The translations under genes and the position numbers were made by a program. Below the pieces are notes generated by a model that did no database searches, was not told where the DNA came from, and saw only the letters and a list, made by a program, of their open reading frames with translations. Below are positions 1 through 5,019 of a stretch of DNA of 11,955 nucleotides, in pieces. Position 1 is the stretch's first letter. Each line of letters begins with the position of its first letter. Origin of the DNA: Candidatus Moranbacteria bacterium RIFCSPLOWO2_12_FULL_48_12 (GTDB taxonomy: Bacteria > Patescibacteriota > Minisyncoccia > Moranbacterales > UBA1568); the NCBI GenBank assembly GCA_001784735.1, contig MFSB01000050.1:1-11955 (forward strand), written 5' to 3'.

Positions 1-2
1 TG

Positions 3-392
3 GCGCAAGGAATTGCGCCGGGAACATTGGTATGTCTCGAGGGTGACTTGGGCGCGGGGAAAACGACTTTTGCCCAGGGATTTCTGGAAGGTATGGGAGC
101 CGCTCGCCCCTATGTCAGCTCGACATTCGTCATTATGAAACAGTATGATTTACCCACCTCGACCGCGCAAGGTATCAGGCGTGTCTATCACGCGGATGCT
201 TATCGGGTGAAGGCCAAGGATCTTATTCATTTAGGTTTCGCCGAATGGTGCGCGGACAAAGAGGGGGTGGTCATTCTCGAATGGCCCGAGCGCGTGCAAG
301 AGTTACTTCCCAAAAAAAGGATAGAAATAATATTCAAAAGTTTGAGTGAAACGGAAAGGGGGATTACTATTGAAAAAAAGGAGAAAAACTGA
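3..392 (+). CDS. tsaE: TsaE, tRNA t6A biosynthesis ATPase (5'-truncated by window edge)
   Basis: TsaE is the P-loop ATPase that works with TsaB and TsaD in making N6-threonylcarbamoyladenosine at position 37 of ANN-decoding tRNAs. The frame is open from the window edge and reads AQGIAPGTLVCLEGDLGAGKTTF, the usual TsaE N-terminal strand leading into the Walker A motif GDLGAGKT. The TTG at 27 sits inside that strand, so it is not the true start, which lies upstream of this window. Further family motifs follow: SSTFVIMKQYD (switch region, usually SPTF...Y), HADAYRV (usually H.DLYRL) and VVILEWPERV (usually the EW.ER segment). About 130 codons are visible, and a whole TsaE is roughly 140-160 aa, so only a short N-terminal piece is missing. 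The stop is TGA, 18 bp before the DUF5674 gene, which suggests cotranscription. Confidence 0.93.
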   Translation, partial: AQGIAPGTLVCLEGDLGAGKTTFAQGFLEGMGAARPYVSSTFVIMKQYDLPTSTAQGIRRVYHADAYRVKAKDLIHLGFAEWCADKEGVVILEWPERVQELLPKKRIEIIFKSLSETERGITIEKKEKN

Positions 393-410
393 TATCCTCA
401 AGAACACATT

Positions 411-755
411 ATGAAACTTATCACACAAAACGAAAAGGTATCACGAGCCGAACTTAAATCTCTGGCTGGGCGCATGTTTGGCGGGATGGTAAAGGCAGTG
501 GTGGACATCAAGAAAGGAATCATGTTTATCGATGCCGAAATGCATGCCGACGAAGAGGCGGCGCTTCTAGAATCTGGATCGAAGCAGGAAGATCTGTGGG
601 GCATCAACTTTCATCCGGCAGAAACGGAAGAAAAATTTGTCGAATTCGATTCGATGATCAATATCCGTCCGAGACAGGGAAATCGCAGTCGAGGAATCGA
701 TGATGAGGCAACCAGAATAAAAATTTTGGCTGTCGTAAAAAAATTAATGTTATGA
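411..755 (+). CDS. DUF5674 family protein
   Basis: This is a 114-aa cytoplasmic protein with no signal peptide or membrane segment. I recognise it as DUF5674 from the ordered blocks ITQNEKVSRAELKSLA, FGGMVKAVVDIKKGIMFI, HADEEAALLESGSKQEDLWGIN and the near-C-terminal FDSMINIRPRQGNRSRG. The most conserved part is the acidic/aromatic block HADEE...GSKQEDLWGIN, followed by IRP.QGNRSRG. The function of the family is unknown. The gene lies 18 bp after tsaE with no clear Shine-Dalgarno. Its TGA overlaps the ATG of the next gene (ATGA at 752-755), so the two are probably translationally coupled. Length is normal for the family. Family assignment is from memory of the motif pattern, not from a search. 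Confidence 0.85.
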   Translation: MKLITQNEKVSRAELKSLAGRMFGGMVKAVVDIKKGIMFIDAEMHADEEAALLESGSKQEDLWGINFHPAETEEKFVEFDSMINIRPRQGNRSRGIDDEATRIKILAVVKKLML

Positions 756-1096
756 AAAATGTCTTTCATACAGAAATGGCGGCCGGGCGCTGGAAAGAAT
801 ACTCGCTCTTTGAACAATTGGGGAATATCGGGAGCGAAGTAGGGCGCTCTCTCAAATGGCGTGTAGCGAAAGACGAGGCCAAAGCCACCAATGCCGCTTA
901 CCGCGCCCTGGAGCTTTTTGACTGTACACTCGAAGATCGTAAGCACTATGTTTTGCCTGGACGACTGCGCGAAATTGCCCGAGCCCGTGAAGTCTTTGTT
1001 GATTTTTTCTTTGGTGACAACGGATATCACTCGACTGCCCAATCTCTCGATAGTTACTTTTTTGATTACGCCCTAGCCGCTCGGCAAGGGAGATAA
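752..1096 (+). CDS. conserved small hypothetical protein (CPR-type)
   Basis: A 114-aa soluble protein, mostly predicted helical, with no signal peptide. Recognisable features are the N-terminal block SLFEQLGNIGSEVGRSLKW, a central ALELFDCTLED, then RLREIARAREVFVDFFFGDN and the C-terminal SYFFDYALAARQG. From memory this pattern recurs as an unnamed protein in many Patescibacteria genomes; I know of no function. Its start overlaps the DUF5674 stop by four bases (ATGA), which makes the ATG at 752 convincing and suggests the two products are needed together. It is the last gene of the cluster. A palindrome (1119-1160) and a strong symmetric terminator (1187-1232) follow. The 143-aa open frame antisense to it is a shadow. 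Confidence 0.85.
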   Translation: MKNVFHTEMAAGRWKEYSLFEQLGNIGSEVGRSLKWRVAKDEAKATNAAYRALELFDCTLEDRKHYVLPGRLREIARAREVFVDFFFGDNGYHSTAQSLDSYFFDYALAARQGR

Positions 1097-1118
1097 ATAC
1101 CACCTTGCTATTACCTAG

Positions 1119-1160
1119 ACTTATACCTCTTTACCGCGGCCGCGGTAAAGAGGTATAAGT
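1119..1160. repeat. perfect 42-bp palindrome (element P1)
   Basis: Two 21-bp arms meet without a spacer. The left arm runs from ACTTATACC to TACCGCGG and the right arm is its exact reverse complement. The centre is CCGCGGCCGCGG, and the outer parts are AT-rich. It starts 22 bp after the stop of the 114-aa gene. There is no U-tract, so it is not a normal terminator. The right arm is followed by TGATAGAG then GGAA, a tail also seen beside the palindrome at 2901-2934. It could be a cruciform or hairpin protein site, a member of a small palindromic repeat family, or (less likely) an assembly fold-back. Confidence 0.85.
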
Positions 1161-1186
1161 ACTGATAGAGGGAATTTTCTCAAAAT

Positions 1187-1232
1187 AAAAACCACCCATT
1201 CGTCTGCCAGTCGGCGGATCAGGGTGGTTTTT
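1187..1232. terminator. symmetric (bidirectional) intrinsic terminator
   Basis: The arms AAAAACCACCC (1187-1197) and GGGTGGTTTTT (1222-1232) pair perfectly over 11 bp. They give a CG-rich stem with an A-tract before it and a T-tract after it, so it can stop transcription from either side. The 24-nt loop holds a second small hairpin, TCTGCC/GGCGGA. It ends the tsaE-DUF5674-hypothetical cluster. Confidence 0.85.
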
Positions 1233-1278
1233 CGCGGCGTTTCTTTCCACTGTTCCGCGGGCGAATAAGTATTCTAGT

Positions 1279-1312
1279 CTTTTGCCAGCCTCGACGTCTA
1301 GGCGGGCAAAAG
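1279..1312. repeat. compound hairpin
   Basis: The outer arms CTTTTGCC (1279-1286) and GGCAAAAG (1305-1312) enclose GCCT...AGGC around a central GACGTC. The whole is a nearly continuous quasi-palindrome of 34 bp with a few mismatches. No T-tract follows on either strand. Type and function are unknown; it is probably another small interspersed repeat. Confidence 0.6.
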
Positions 1313-1468
1313 TTACTGAAATAGAGAGTGTCGTCAAGGTGTTTTCCTAGGGAGAGAGACAATACCCAAGAGAACAGAAGACACAAAAGATTCGCCCTAC
1401 GGAACAGAAGAAAGAAAATTTTTCATACACGAGGTTGCCGCCTCCTTCTGTCATGCCATTTTTTCGAA

Positions 1469-1502
1469 TATCACGATTTACGCAATTGCGTAAATAGTGG
1501 TA
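1469..1502 (+). repeat. palindromic repeat element, copy P2 (homologue of P4)
   Basis: The core TTACGCAATTGCGTAA (1478-1493) is identical to that at 2910-2925. Here the perfect palindrome extends to 20 bp (1476-1495). The outer arms TATCAC and GTGGTA pair with one wobble. Upstream (CCATTTT..., ATATCAC) and downstream (GTGGTAC.T.ATGATA.AG) sequence also resembles P4, so the shared unit is about 60 bp. Confidence 0.75.
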
Positions 1503-1630
1503 CTTAATGATAAAAGAGACTCTAGAATCTGACTTTTCTTGCAATTGCCAAAAAAGTAAGATTTTATAAAGTTAAAAAAATATCTCGCAGAACTTTCATC
1601 CCGCAAGCCAGGATAAGAATTCAGTTGAGA

Positions 1631-1664
1631 GTCCAAGCATGCATTCGCTGACGCATGCTTGGAC
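1631..1664. repeat. 12-bp-arm inverted repeat (element P3) downstream of the 162-aa gene
   Basis: The arms GTCCAAGCATGC (1631-1642) and GCATGCTTGGAC (1653-1664) are exact reverse complements around a 10-nt loop. The element lies 12 bp past the stop of the minus-strand gene at 1677-2165 and could be its RNA 3' end, though no U-tract follows. Its right flank, GTGATAATAG, resembles GTGATGATAG beside P4. Confidence 0.75.
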
Positions 1665-1676
1665 AGGTGATAATAG

Positions 1677-2165
1677 TTACTTTCCTTTTGCCCAGTCCGG
1701 CGCGGCATCGCCTAAAGCGAAGCCGAAGGCGGCGGCTCGGCTTACTGATTGAAACGGCCCTTCGCCGTTGTACATGAAACGGAAAACCTTTCCGTCAGGC
1801 GATATGTACCCCTTGGTATCAATGACACCAAAGAGTTTTCCCTGCCAGTCCTTCCCCTCGCTCTTCCGATCGCGCGGCGTTTTCTCTGCAATCATTGAAA
1901 TGACCCAGAGTGCTACCGGTTCAGCCAGTGCGCCGAAAGGACTGATAAACCATTCTCCGACCGGTACTCGCATCTCAAGTTTCTGACTGCCGCATTGCCC
2001 GAAGATTACGAGTGAACCATCAGCGTCGACACGAGCATCTTCATCGGCGATATCTTCGCTGAGTGCATCGGGCGATATCTTCGCCAATCCTTTGTTGATA
2101 GTTTCCTGCCACTGTCTTTGATACGAAAGCGGTAAAGAAACCAAATCAAGCAGATTCAATTCCAT
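1677..2165 (-). CDS. hypothetical protein, 162 aa
   Basis: I do not recognise this protein. It is acidic and soluble, with no signal peptide or clear membrane helix. It starts MELNLLDLVSLPLSYQRQW, has an acidic stretch EDIADEDARVDADG, a beta-rich centre with VPVGEWFISPFG, then KLFGVIDTKGYISPDGKVF and an Ala/Gly-rich end. The start at 2165 is supported by a good Shine-Dalgarno (AAAGGAG, about 7 nt upstream), unusual for this window. A likely promoter reads outward from 2260-2232. It stands alone between repeat elements and is divergent from the toxin-antitoxin pair, which suggests accessory cargo. The Gly/Trp/Phe pattern in the second half might be a small beta fold, but I assign no function. 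Confidence 0.75.
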   Translation of the reverse strand: MELNLLDLVSLPLSYQRQWQETINKGLAKISPDALSEDIADEDARVDADGSLVIFGQCGSQKLEMRVPVGEWFISPFGALAEPVALWVISMIAEKTPRDRKSEGKDWQGKLFGVIDTKGYISPDGKVFRFMYNGEGPFQSVSRAAAFGFALGDAAPDWAKGK

Positions 2166-2179
2166 CTTTTTCTCCTTTT

Positions 2180-2214
2180 AAAAATTTCTCAATAGGTTGT
2201 TCGATTAAAAATTA
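2180..2214 (+). repeat. 35-bp direct repeat, copy A (left of toxin-antitoxin unit)
   Basis: This copy begins AAAAATTTCTCAATAGGTT and ends TTAAAAATTA. It matches 2806-2840 at 31 of 35 positions in the same orientation, with weaker similarity for about 12 bp more. The left edge is sharp, since sequence before it does not match. It lies in the 5' untranslated region of the minus-strand 162-aa gene and to the left of the toxin-antitoxin promoter. Confidence 0.8.
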
Positions 2215-2231
2215 TTTTGAAAAACCACTCC

Positions 2232-2260
2232 ATTATTTGAGACTTTGTTCTGTCTCTCAA
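2232..2260 (-). promoter_or_regulatory. sigma70-type promoter for the 162-aa gene
   Basis: On the minus strand, TTGAGA (2260-2255) and AATAAT (2237-2232) are separated by 17 bp; each matches consensus at 5 of 6. Transcription would begin near 2225, giving a leader of about 60 nt. The inverted repeat GAGAC/GTCTC (2239-2243, 2252-2256) lies in the spacer and could be an operator. Confidence 0.6.
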
Positions 2261-2287
2261 GAAACAAATCCTCAAAGATAGAAACGG

Positions 2288-2324
2288 TTGACTAGTTTAC
2301 TTTTTGCTGTATACTTACAGTAAG
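2288..2324 (+). promoter_or_regulatory. toxin-antitoxin promoter with overlapping operator-like inverted repeats
   Basis: TTGACT (2288-2293), a 16-bp spacer and TATACT (2310-2315) form a near-consensus promoter. Two overlapping inverted repeats cover the -10 and likely start point: CTGTA-TACT-TACAG (2307-2320) and CTTAC-A-GTAAG (2314-2324). This is where an antitoxin or toxin-antitoxin complex would normally bind for autorepression. The leader would be about 28 nt, with no Shine-Dalgarno before the ATG at 2350. Confidence 0.7.
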
Positions 2325-2349
2325 ATTCAGCCAATCAAGACTCAAACGT

Positions 2350-2541
2350 ATGCTTACCCAAACCAAACAATCATCTTCTGAACGAAAGCTTTTGCGTGAT
2401 ATTCTCGCGGAACTGCGCCTTTTGCGCGCAGAATTTTCACTCTTCCTGCCATCAGAGAACCTGAGCGAGTACGCCAGTCCCACAGAGATCAAGCGTCTCT
2501 TCAAGAAAGCCTTGAAAACCTATCCGCTCGCCAAGCGCTAG
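2350..2541 (+). CDS. putative antitoxin, partner of RelE/ParE-family toxin (63 aa)
   Basis: A 63-aa charged protein. It has an N-terminal SSSERKLLRDILAELRLLRAEFSLFLP helix with coiled-coil-like Leu spacing, then SENLSEYASPTEIKRLFKKALKTYP. It stops one base before the toxin start, the classic antitoxin-first arrangement. I do not recognise a named DNA-binding domain such as RHH, AbrB, Phd or HTH. The function is inferred from gene order, size, the tight junction and the operator-like repeats in the promoter. The C-terminal half probably wraps the toxin, but that is inference. No alternative start is available within the promoter-defined transcript. Confidence 0.75.
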   Translation: MLTQTKQSSSERKLLRDILAELRLLRAEFSLFLPSENLSEYASPTEIKRLFKKALKTYPLAKR

Positions 2542-2542
2542 T

Positions 2543-2800
2543 ATGGAAATCTTTCAAACAGCTGACTTTACGAAGCAGTTGCGGAAGTTCCCTAAAGACT
2601 CGTTGCGGCTTTACATGGTTCAGGAGAAGCGCTTCCGTGAGAATCTGCGCGATCCGCGACTGCACATGAAAAAGCTGCAAGGCCTCGATGGGGTCTACTC
2701 GTTCCGTGTCACCCGCCTCTACCGGGTGCTTTTTTATTTCCAATCCTCAGACGCGGTGGTTTTCTTTGCGATAGGTCATCGCAAAGATGTTTACCGCTAG
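2543..2800 (+). CDS. RelE/ParE-superfamily toxin (type II toxin-antitoxin system)
   Basis: An 85-aa protein of exactly the family's usual size. It shows the expected order: FTKQLRKFPKDSLRLYMVQEKRFRENLRDP (helical hairpin), HMKKLQGLDGVYSFRVTRLYRVLFYF (beta strands with the conserved Y.FR...YRVLF pattern) and the C-terminal FFAIGHRKDVYR. The G-H-R-K-D-V-Y ending is typical of RelE/YafQ/mRNA-interferase members. The conserved basic residues and terminal Tyr are consistent with ribosome-dependent mRNA cleavage, but ParE-type gyrase poisoning cannot be excluded from sequence alone. An exact 8-bp-arm hairpin (TTTGCGAT/ATCGCAAA, 2765-2785) lies inside the last codons. The gene pair is bracketed by direct repeats at 2180-2214 and 2806-2840. 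Confidence 0.9.
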   Translation: MEIFQTADFTKQLRKFPKDSLRLYMVQEKRFRENLRDPRLHMKKLQGLDGVYSFRVTRLYRVLFYFQSSDAVVFFAIGHRKDVYR

Positions 2801-2805
2801 CCATC

Positions 2806-2840
2806 AAAAATTTCTCAATAGGTTTTTTGGTTAAAAATTA
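2806..2840 (+). repeat. 35-bp direct repeat, copy B (right of toxin-antitoxin unit)
   Basis: It begins five bases after the toxin stop codon and matches copy A (2180-2214) at 31 of 35 positions; differences are confined to the middle (GTTCGA versus TTTTGG). The distance between copies is 626 bp, exactly spanning the toxin-antitoxin promoter and both genes. Confidence 0.8.
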
Positions 2841-2900
2841 GTTCGAAATATCGTAATATATATGATTACCCCTTCTTTCAGCTAAAATTACCATTTCATA

Positions 2901-2934
2901 TACCACAGATTACGCAATTGCGTAAGTTGTGGTA
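2901..2934 (+). repeat. palindromic repeat element, copy P4
   Basis: Arms TACCACA (2901-2907) and TGTGGTA (2928-2934) flank a perfect 16-bp palindrome TTACGCAATTGCGTAA (2910-2925), with two unpaired bases on each side. The core is identical to P2 (1478-1493). The tail CGTGATGATAGAGCGGGAA matches the P1 tail (TGATAGAG.GGAA) and resembles the P2 and P3 tails. Confidence 0.8.
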
Positions 2935-3032
2935 CGTGATGATAGAGCGGGAAATTATGGATCACTTCAAAATTGCTTTATCCATTGTTTGAATTCAGCA
3001 CATATAAAATGTGGTGAGCTCAAGAATAGAGA

Positions 3033-3107
3033 GGAGCCAGTAACCAACCAGGCTCCCCGTTGACCTAAAACTTATCGCGAACTGTTTTCGGAGTCGCGAA
3101 AACTCCG
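3033..3107 (-). terminator. hairpins after the minus-strand gene (possible weak terminator)
   Basis: Two stem-loops follow the stop at 3109 in the minus direction. The first is CGGAGT/ACTCCG (3089-3107), with an alternative TTTTCG/CGAAAA pairing. The second is GGAGCC/GGCTCC (3033-3056), followed on the minus strand by a pyrimidine-rich TCTCTATTCTT. No strong U-tract is present, so intrinsic termination is only a possibility. Confidence 0.4.
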
Positions 3108-3108
3108 G

Positions 3109-3384
3109 TTATGTTCTGACTTTCTTGGCCTCTTCTTGCCAGAACCTGGCGCTGGCAATGAAGTCGCTGTCGAAGAATTTTGTTAGATCTTCGGTCGCAA
3201 CTTCCATCGCAACCCCGACCGTCAGCTTTTCCTTGGACAGCAATACTTCGCTGTCCAGCATCCCGTACTTCTCTGGGAGATCCTTGATCGTAACCTTAAA
3301 CCCAGAGTTGATGAGGAAACATACCCTGTCAGCCGACGAGAGCATCGCTCCGTCCGTCAGCTGCTGGAAATACTCCCCTCCCAT
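3109..3384 (-). CDS. C-terminal part of the frameshifted hypothetical gene
   Basis: This frame carries the C-terminal ~115 residues of the gene that begins at 4606. Coding-like sequence extends upstream of the ATG at 3384, reading KHAQEDRYFYQDVRDFHGK, ELSMGGEYFQQLTDGAM and on to the end WQEEAKKVRT. The ATG at 3384 is therefore probably an internal Met, not a real start. No Shine-Dalgarno precedes it. I see no known domain. The segment is acidic and soluble with alternating helices and strands, for example VCFLINSGFKVTIKDLPEKYGMLDSEVLLSKEKLTVGVAMEVATEDL. If the frameshift is a sequencing or assembly error, this is simply the end of one protein of about 498 aa; if real, the gene is broken. Confidence 0.55.
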   Translation of the reverse strand: MGGEYFQQLTDGAMLSSADRVCFLINSGFKVTIKDLPEKYGMLDSEVLLSKEKLTVGVAMEVATEDLTKFFDSDFIASARFWQEEAKKVRT

Positions 3385-4606
3385 CGAGAGTTCCTTGCCA
3401 TGGAAATCTCGGACGTCTTGATAAAAGTAACGATCCTCTTGGGCGTGTTTGGAAAAAACGAGACACTTTTTTCAGTTCCTGACGCAGTTCAGGTACGTAA
3501 GATGGAGCCGCCTGTTTCAGTTCGATAAGAAATCTGCTAAGTGAATCAATATTATCTATGGTTATCGGAAGTGCTTTTTGATGAACTGTTTCCCGTGAGA
3601 AGACTTCCTCAATGGATCCGTCATGATGGCTGTATATGCTGCCAAATTCAGAACTTATAAGCGAGATGAAGGGGTCGCGGGCTTGATCCCCTAAGGCATA
3701 GCAAGCGTTCTCTGATCGAGGAATAGAAGCAAGGGATTGAAGTTGGGAATCAGTGATAACCCTTTTTTCTAGACTGGCATCTTTTAAATTATCTACGATA
3801 TCCCATTCCTGCAACTGGTGATCAGAGATCCAGCTACTATCAGCAACGAACCATTCATTAGTAAGACGATAGATATCGCTTTCAGGAAGATCGTCTACTG
3901 AACGGGCACTTATGGGTACGGAAGAATAGCCATGACCGACATAAATCCAAGCTTCTCCGTCTCGAGAACCGTAACCCTCTTCCCAATTGCGCCGCACCAT
4001 CTCTTTACGCGCCTCAAAAGGGGGGTTGGGAAGGCCTTCTTTCAAGAAGCTTTGCGCGAGGGATTTCAAGAAAAAGTTTTTTTCGGCGGATGGTATAAAG
4101 CGTAGTGCGGCATCACTTCCTCTTTCCTCGGATTCCCAATCACCAGGCGAGGCATCTCGTAAAGTGCGCTCCAACATTTCTATGATAGAAAATTTTTCAA
4201 AAAAAGTGGTATTTGACCGTTGCCAAAGCATCGTTACAATTTGTTCGATAGCCAGTTGCTCTTCGAAAAAAAGTGTCGGATGAGATTTCTCTAATTCATC
4301 AGACCAATGGAAATCACGATCACATATAACTTTTTCCATTACGGATAAAAGCTCGTTTGTAGGAATGGAGCTAAAAATCGGAGAGAGTTCTTCAAGAGTA
4401 GCCAAGTGGAGTCTCGGATTTTTGCCCGGAATAAACGTATAAACAGAGGCTTGGTCAGCTTTTCTATCGAGCGATCCTTTTACGCTTTCTGTTTCATTGT
4501 CTGAAGCAGTTTGTTTCTGCGGTATATGAGATAAAGACACTCCTTCTCGCATAACGTGGGGAGGGAAAGGTAAAATATTTTTTGGGGACTCCAAAACGTT
4601 TTTCAT
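3329..4606 (-). CDS. hypothetical protein, N-terminal part of a frameshifted ~498-codon gene
   Basis: I do not recognise the product. Residues 1 to about 380 look like genuine acidic, soluble protein. A disordered, polar N-terminus precedes helical segments such as LEELSPIFSSIPTNELLSVM and FFEEQLAIEQIVTMLWQR, then a beta-containing centre GEAWIYVGHGYSSVPIS. There is no signal peptide or membrane helix. After ELRQELKK (K379-K380) the frame turns into Arg/Pro-rich, non-natural sequence ending RPRFPWQGTLDGRG..., while natural sequence continues in another frame. Removing one base from either A6 (minus strand 3472-3467) or T6 (3458-3453) fuses this frame to the one ending at 3109, giving exactly 499 codons with stop. 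The start at 4606 is supported by an extended -10 element eight bases upstream, implying a leaderless mRNA. Confidence 0.7.
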   Translation of the reverse strand: MKNVLESPKNILPFPPHVMREGVSLSHIPQKQTASDNETESVKGSLDRKADQASVYTFIPGKNPRLHLATLEELSPIFSSIPTNELLSVMEKVICDRDFHWSDELEKSHPTLFFEEQLAIEQIVTMLWQRSNTTFFEKFSIIEMLERTLRDASPGDWESEERGSDAALRFIPSAEKNFFLKSLAQSFLKEGLPNPPFEARKEMVRRNWEEGYGSRDGEAWIYVGHGYSSVPISARSVDDLPESDIYRLTNEWFVADSSWISDHQLQEWDIVDNLKDASLEKRVITDSQLQSLASIPRSENACYALGDQARDPFISLISSEFGSIYSHHDGSIEEVFSRETVHQKALPITIDNIDSLSRFLIELKQAAPSYVPELRQELKKVSRFFQTRPRGSLLLSRRPRFPWQGTLDGRGVFPAADGRSDALVG

Positions 4607-4614
4607 ATGTCGTC

Positions 4615-4623
4615 ATTATACCA
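4615..4623 (-). promoter_or_regulatory. extended -10 promoter giving a leaderless mRNA
   Basis: The minus strand reads TGGTATAAT, an ideal extended -10 with consensus TATAAT, ending eight bases before the ATG at 4606. Transcription should start at or within about two bases of that ATG, so the message would have no 5' leader. No clear -35 is seen, as expected for an extended -10. Confidence 0.7.
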
Positions 4624-4733
4624 ACTTTTTCCTCTTTTGCCTTTCTTTTGGGATGCGTGCGCGTTGTTCTTGAGAGGGAAATTGATTGAATATATAATTC
4701 TGGTAGTGTAATCCCAAAATTTACTTTTTCCTG

Positions 4734-4752
4734 AAGTATACTTTATATAAAG
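4734..4752. promoter_or_regulatory. overlapping palindromes, candidate regulator site
   Basis: AAGTATACTT and CTTTATATAAAG are both perfect palindromes that share three bases. Similar TATACTTT words recur at 4836-4849 and 5041-5054, before and across the AbiEi start. This is compatible with binding sites for one regulator, but base composition makes chance AT palindromes fairly likely. Confidence 0.35.
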
Positions 4753-4809
4753 CGTTATTGAGAGGATAAAATTTCTGAAAACCTCAAAAAAGAGAGCTAC
4801 AGAGGAAAA

Positions 4810-4863
4810 ATGGATATTTCAGATAAGTGTGATACTTTATACTTTTATGCAAATGAAAAGTGA
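4810..4863 (+). CDS. possible 17-codon leader ORF upstream of abiE
   Basis: The ATG at 4810 follows AGAGGAAAA, one of the few good Shine-Dalgarno sequences here, and encodes MDISDKCDTLYFYANEK before a TGA. A 36-codon ORF starts at the next base in the same frame and ends at 4974. I recognise neither. They could be a decayed gene, a leader peptide or chance. No clear promoter precedes them. Confidence 0.2.
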   Translation: MDISDKCDTLYFYANEK

Positions 4864-4990
4864 ATGAATTGCCTCACAAAAGTATTGATCACTTTTCCTC
4901 ATATATGGCAAAGAATGAAACAAGGATTTTCTCAAAAAAAGCTAATTATAAGGCAAAATAAAGGTATGTTTTAATGCTTGTAAATTCTAC

Positions 4991-5019
4991 TTGACAAGGA
5001 AATTCTTGTATGATACTAT
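4991..5019 (+). promoter_or_regulatory. abiE operon promoter (near-consensus, extended -10)
   Basis: TTGACA (4991-4996) is a perfect -35. A 17-bp spacer ending in TGA leads to TACTAT (5014-5019), so an extended -10 is also present. The inverted repeat ACAAG/CTTGT (4994-4998, 5005-5009) overlaps the -35 and spacer and is a candidate site for AbiEi autorepression, which is known for this family. Transcription would start near 5026, downstream of the ATG at 5010. Confidence 0.8.

Larger units (their letters stand above)
1097..1676. other. 580-bp non-coding, hairpin-rich intergenic region
   Basis: I see no convincing gene here. The short open frames on the minus strand (65 and 76 codons) are low-complexity and have no start signal. 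The stretch holds a perfect 42-bp palindrome, a symmetric intrinsic terminator, a compound hairpin at 1279-1312, a 20-bp perfect palindrome at 1476-1495 and a 12-bp-arm hairpin at 1631-1664. It separates the tsaE cluster from the convergent 162-aa gene and looks like a landing zone for small repeats. Confidence 0.7.
2801..3108. other. 308-bp non-coding region between toxin gene and the minus-strand gene
   Basis: No gene is visible. It holds copy B of the direct repeat, palindrome P4, and two hairpins near the 3' end of the convergent minus-strand gene. The rest is AT-rich, with no motif I can name. Confidence 0.65.

Noticed and set aside
611..1042. 143-aa minus-strand open frame
   Set aside because: It is antisense to DUF5674 and its coupled partner, both convincing genes.
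1347..1708. Small minus-strand ORFs in the 1.1-1.7 kb spacer
   Set aside because: Low-complexity, no ribosome site, and they run across palindromic repeats.
1119..2934. Integron attC sites flanking gene cassettes
   Set aside because: The palindromes and a toxin-antitoxin cassette suggested it, but I see no conserved GTTRRRY/RYYYAAC core pairs and no integrase.
1469..2934. CRISPR array
   Set aside because: Only two close copies, 1.4 kb apart, with genes between them and no regular spacers.
4810..4974. UGA read as an amino acid, fusing the two mini-ORFs
   Set aside because: TGA ends polA, mutM, tsaE, abiEi and DUF5674 at normal lengths, so UGA is a stop here.
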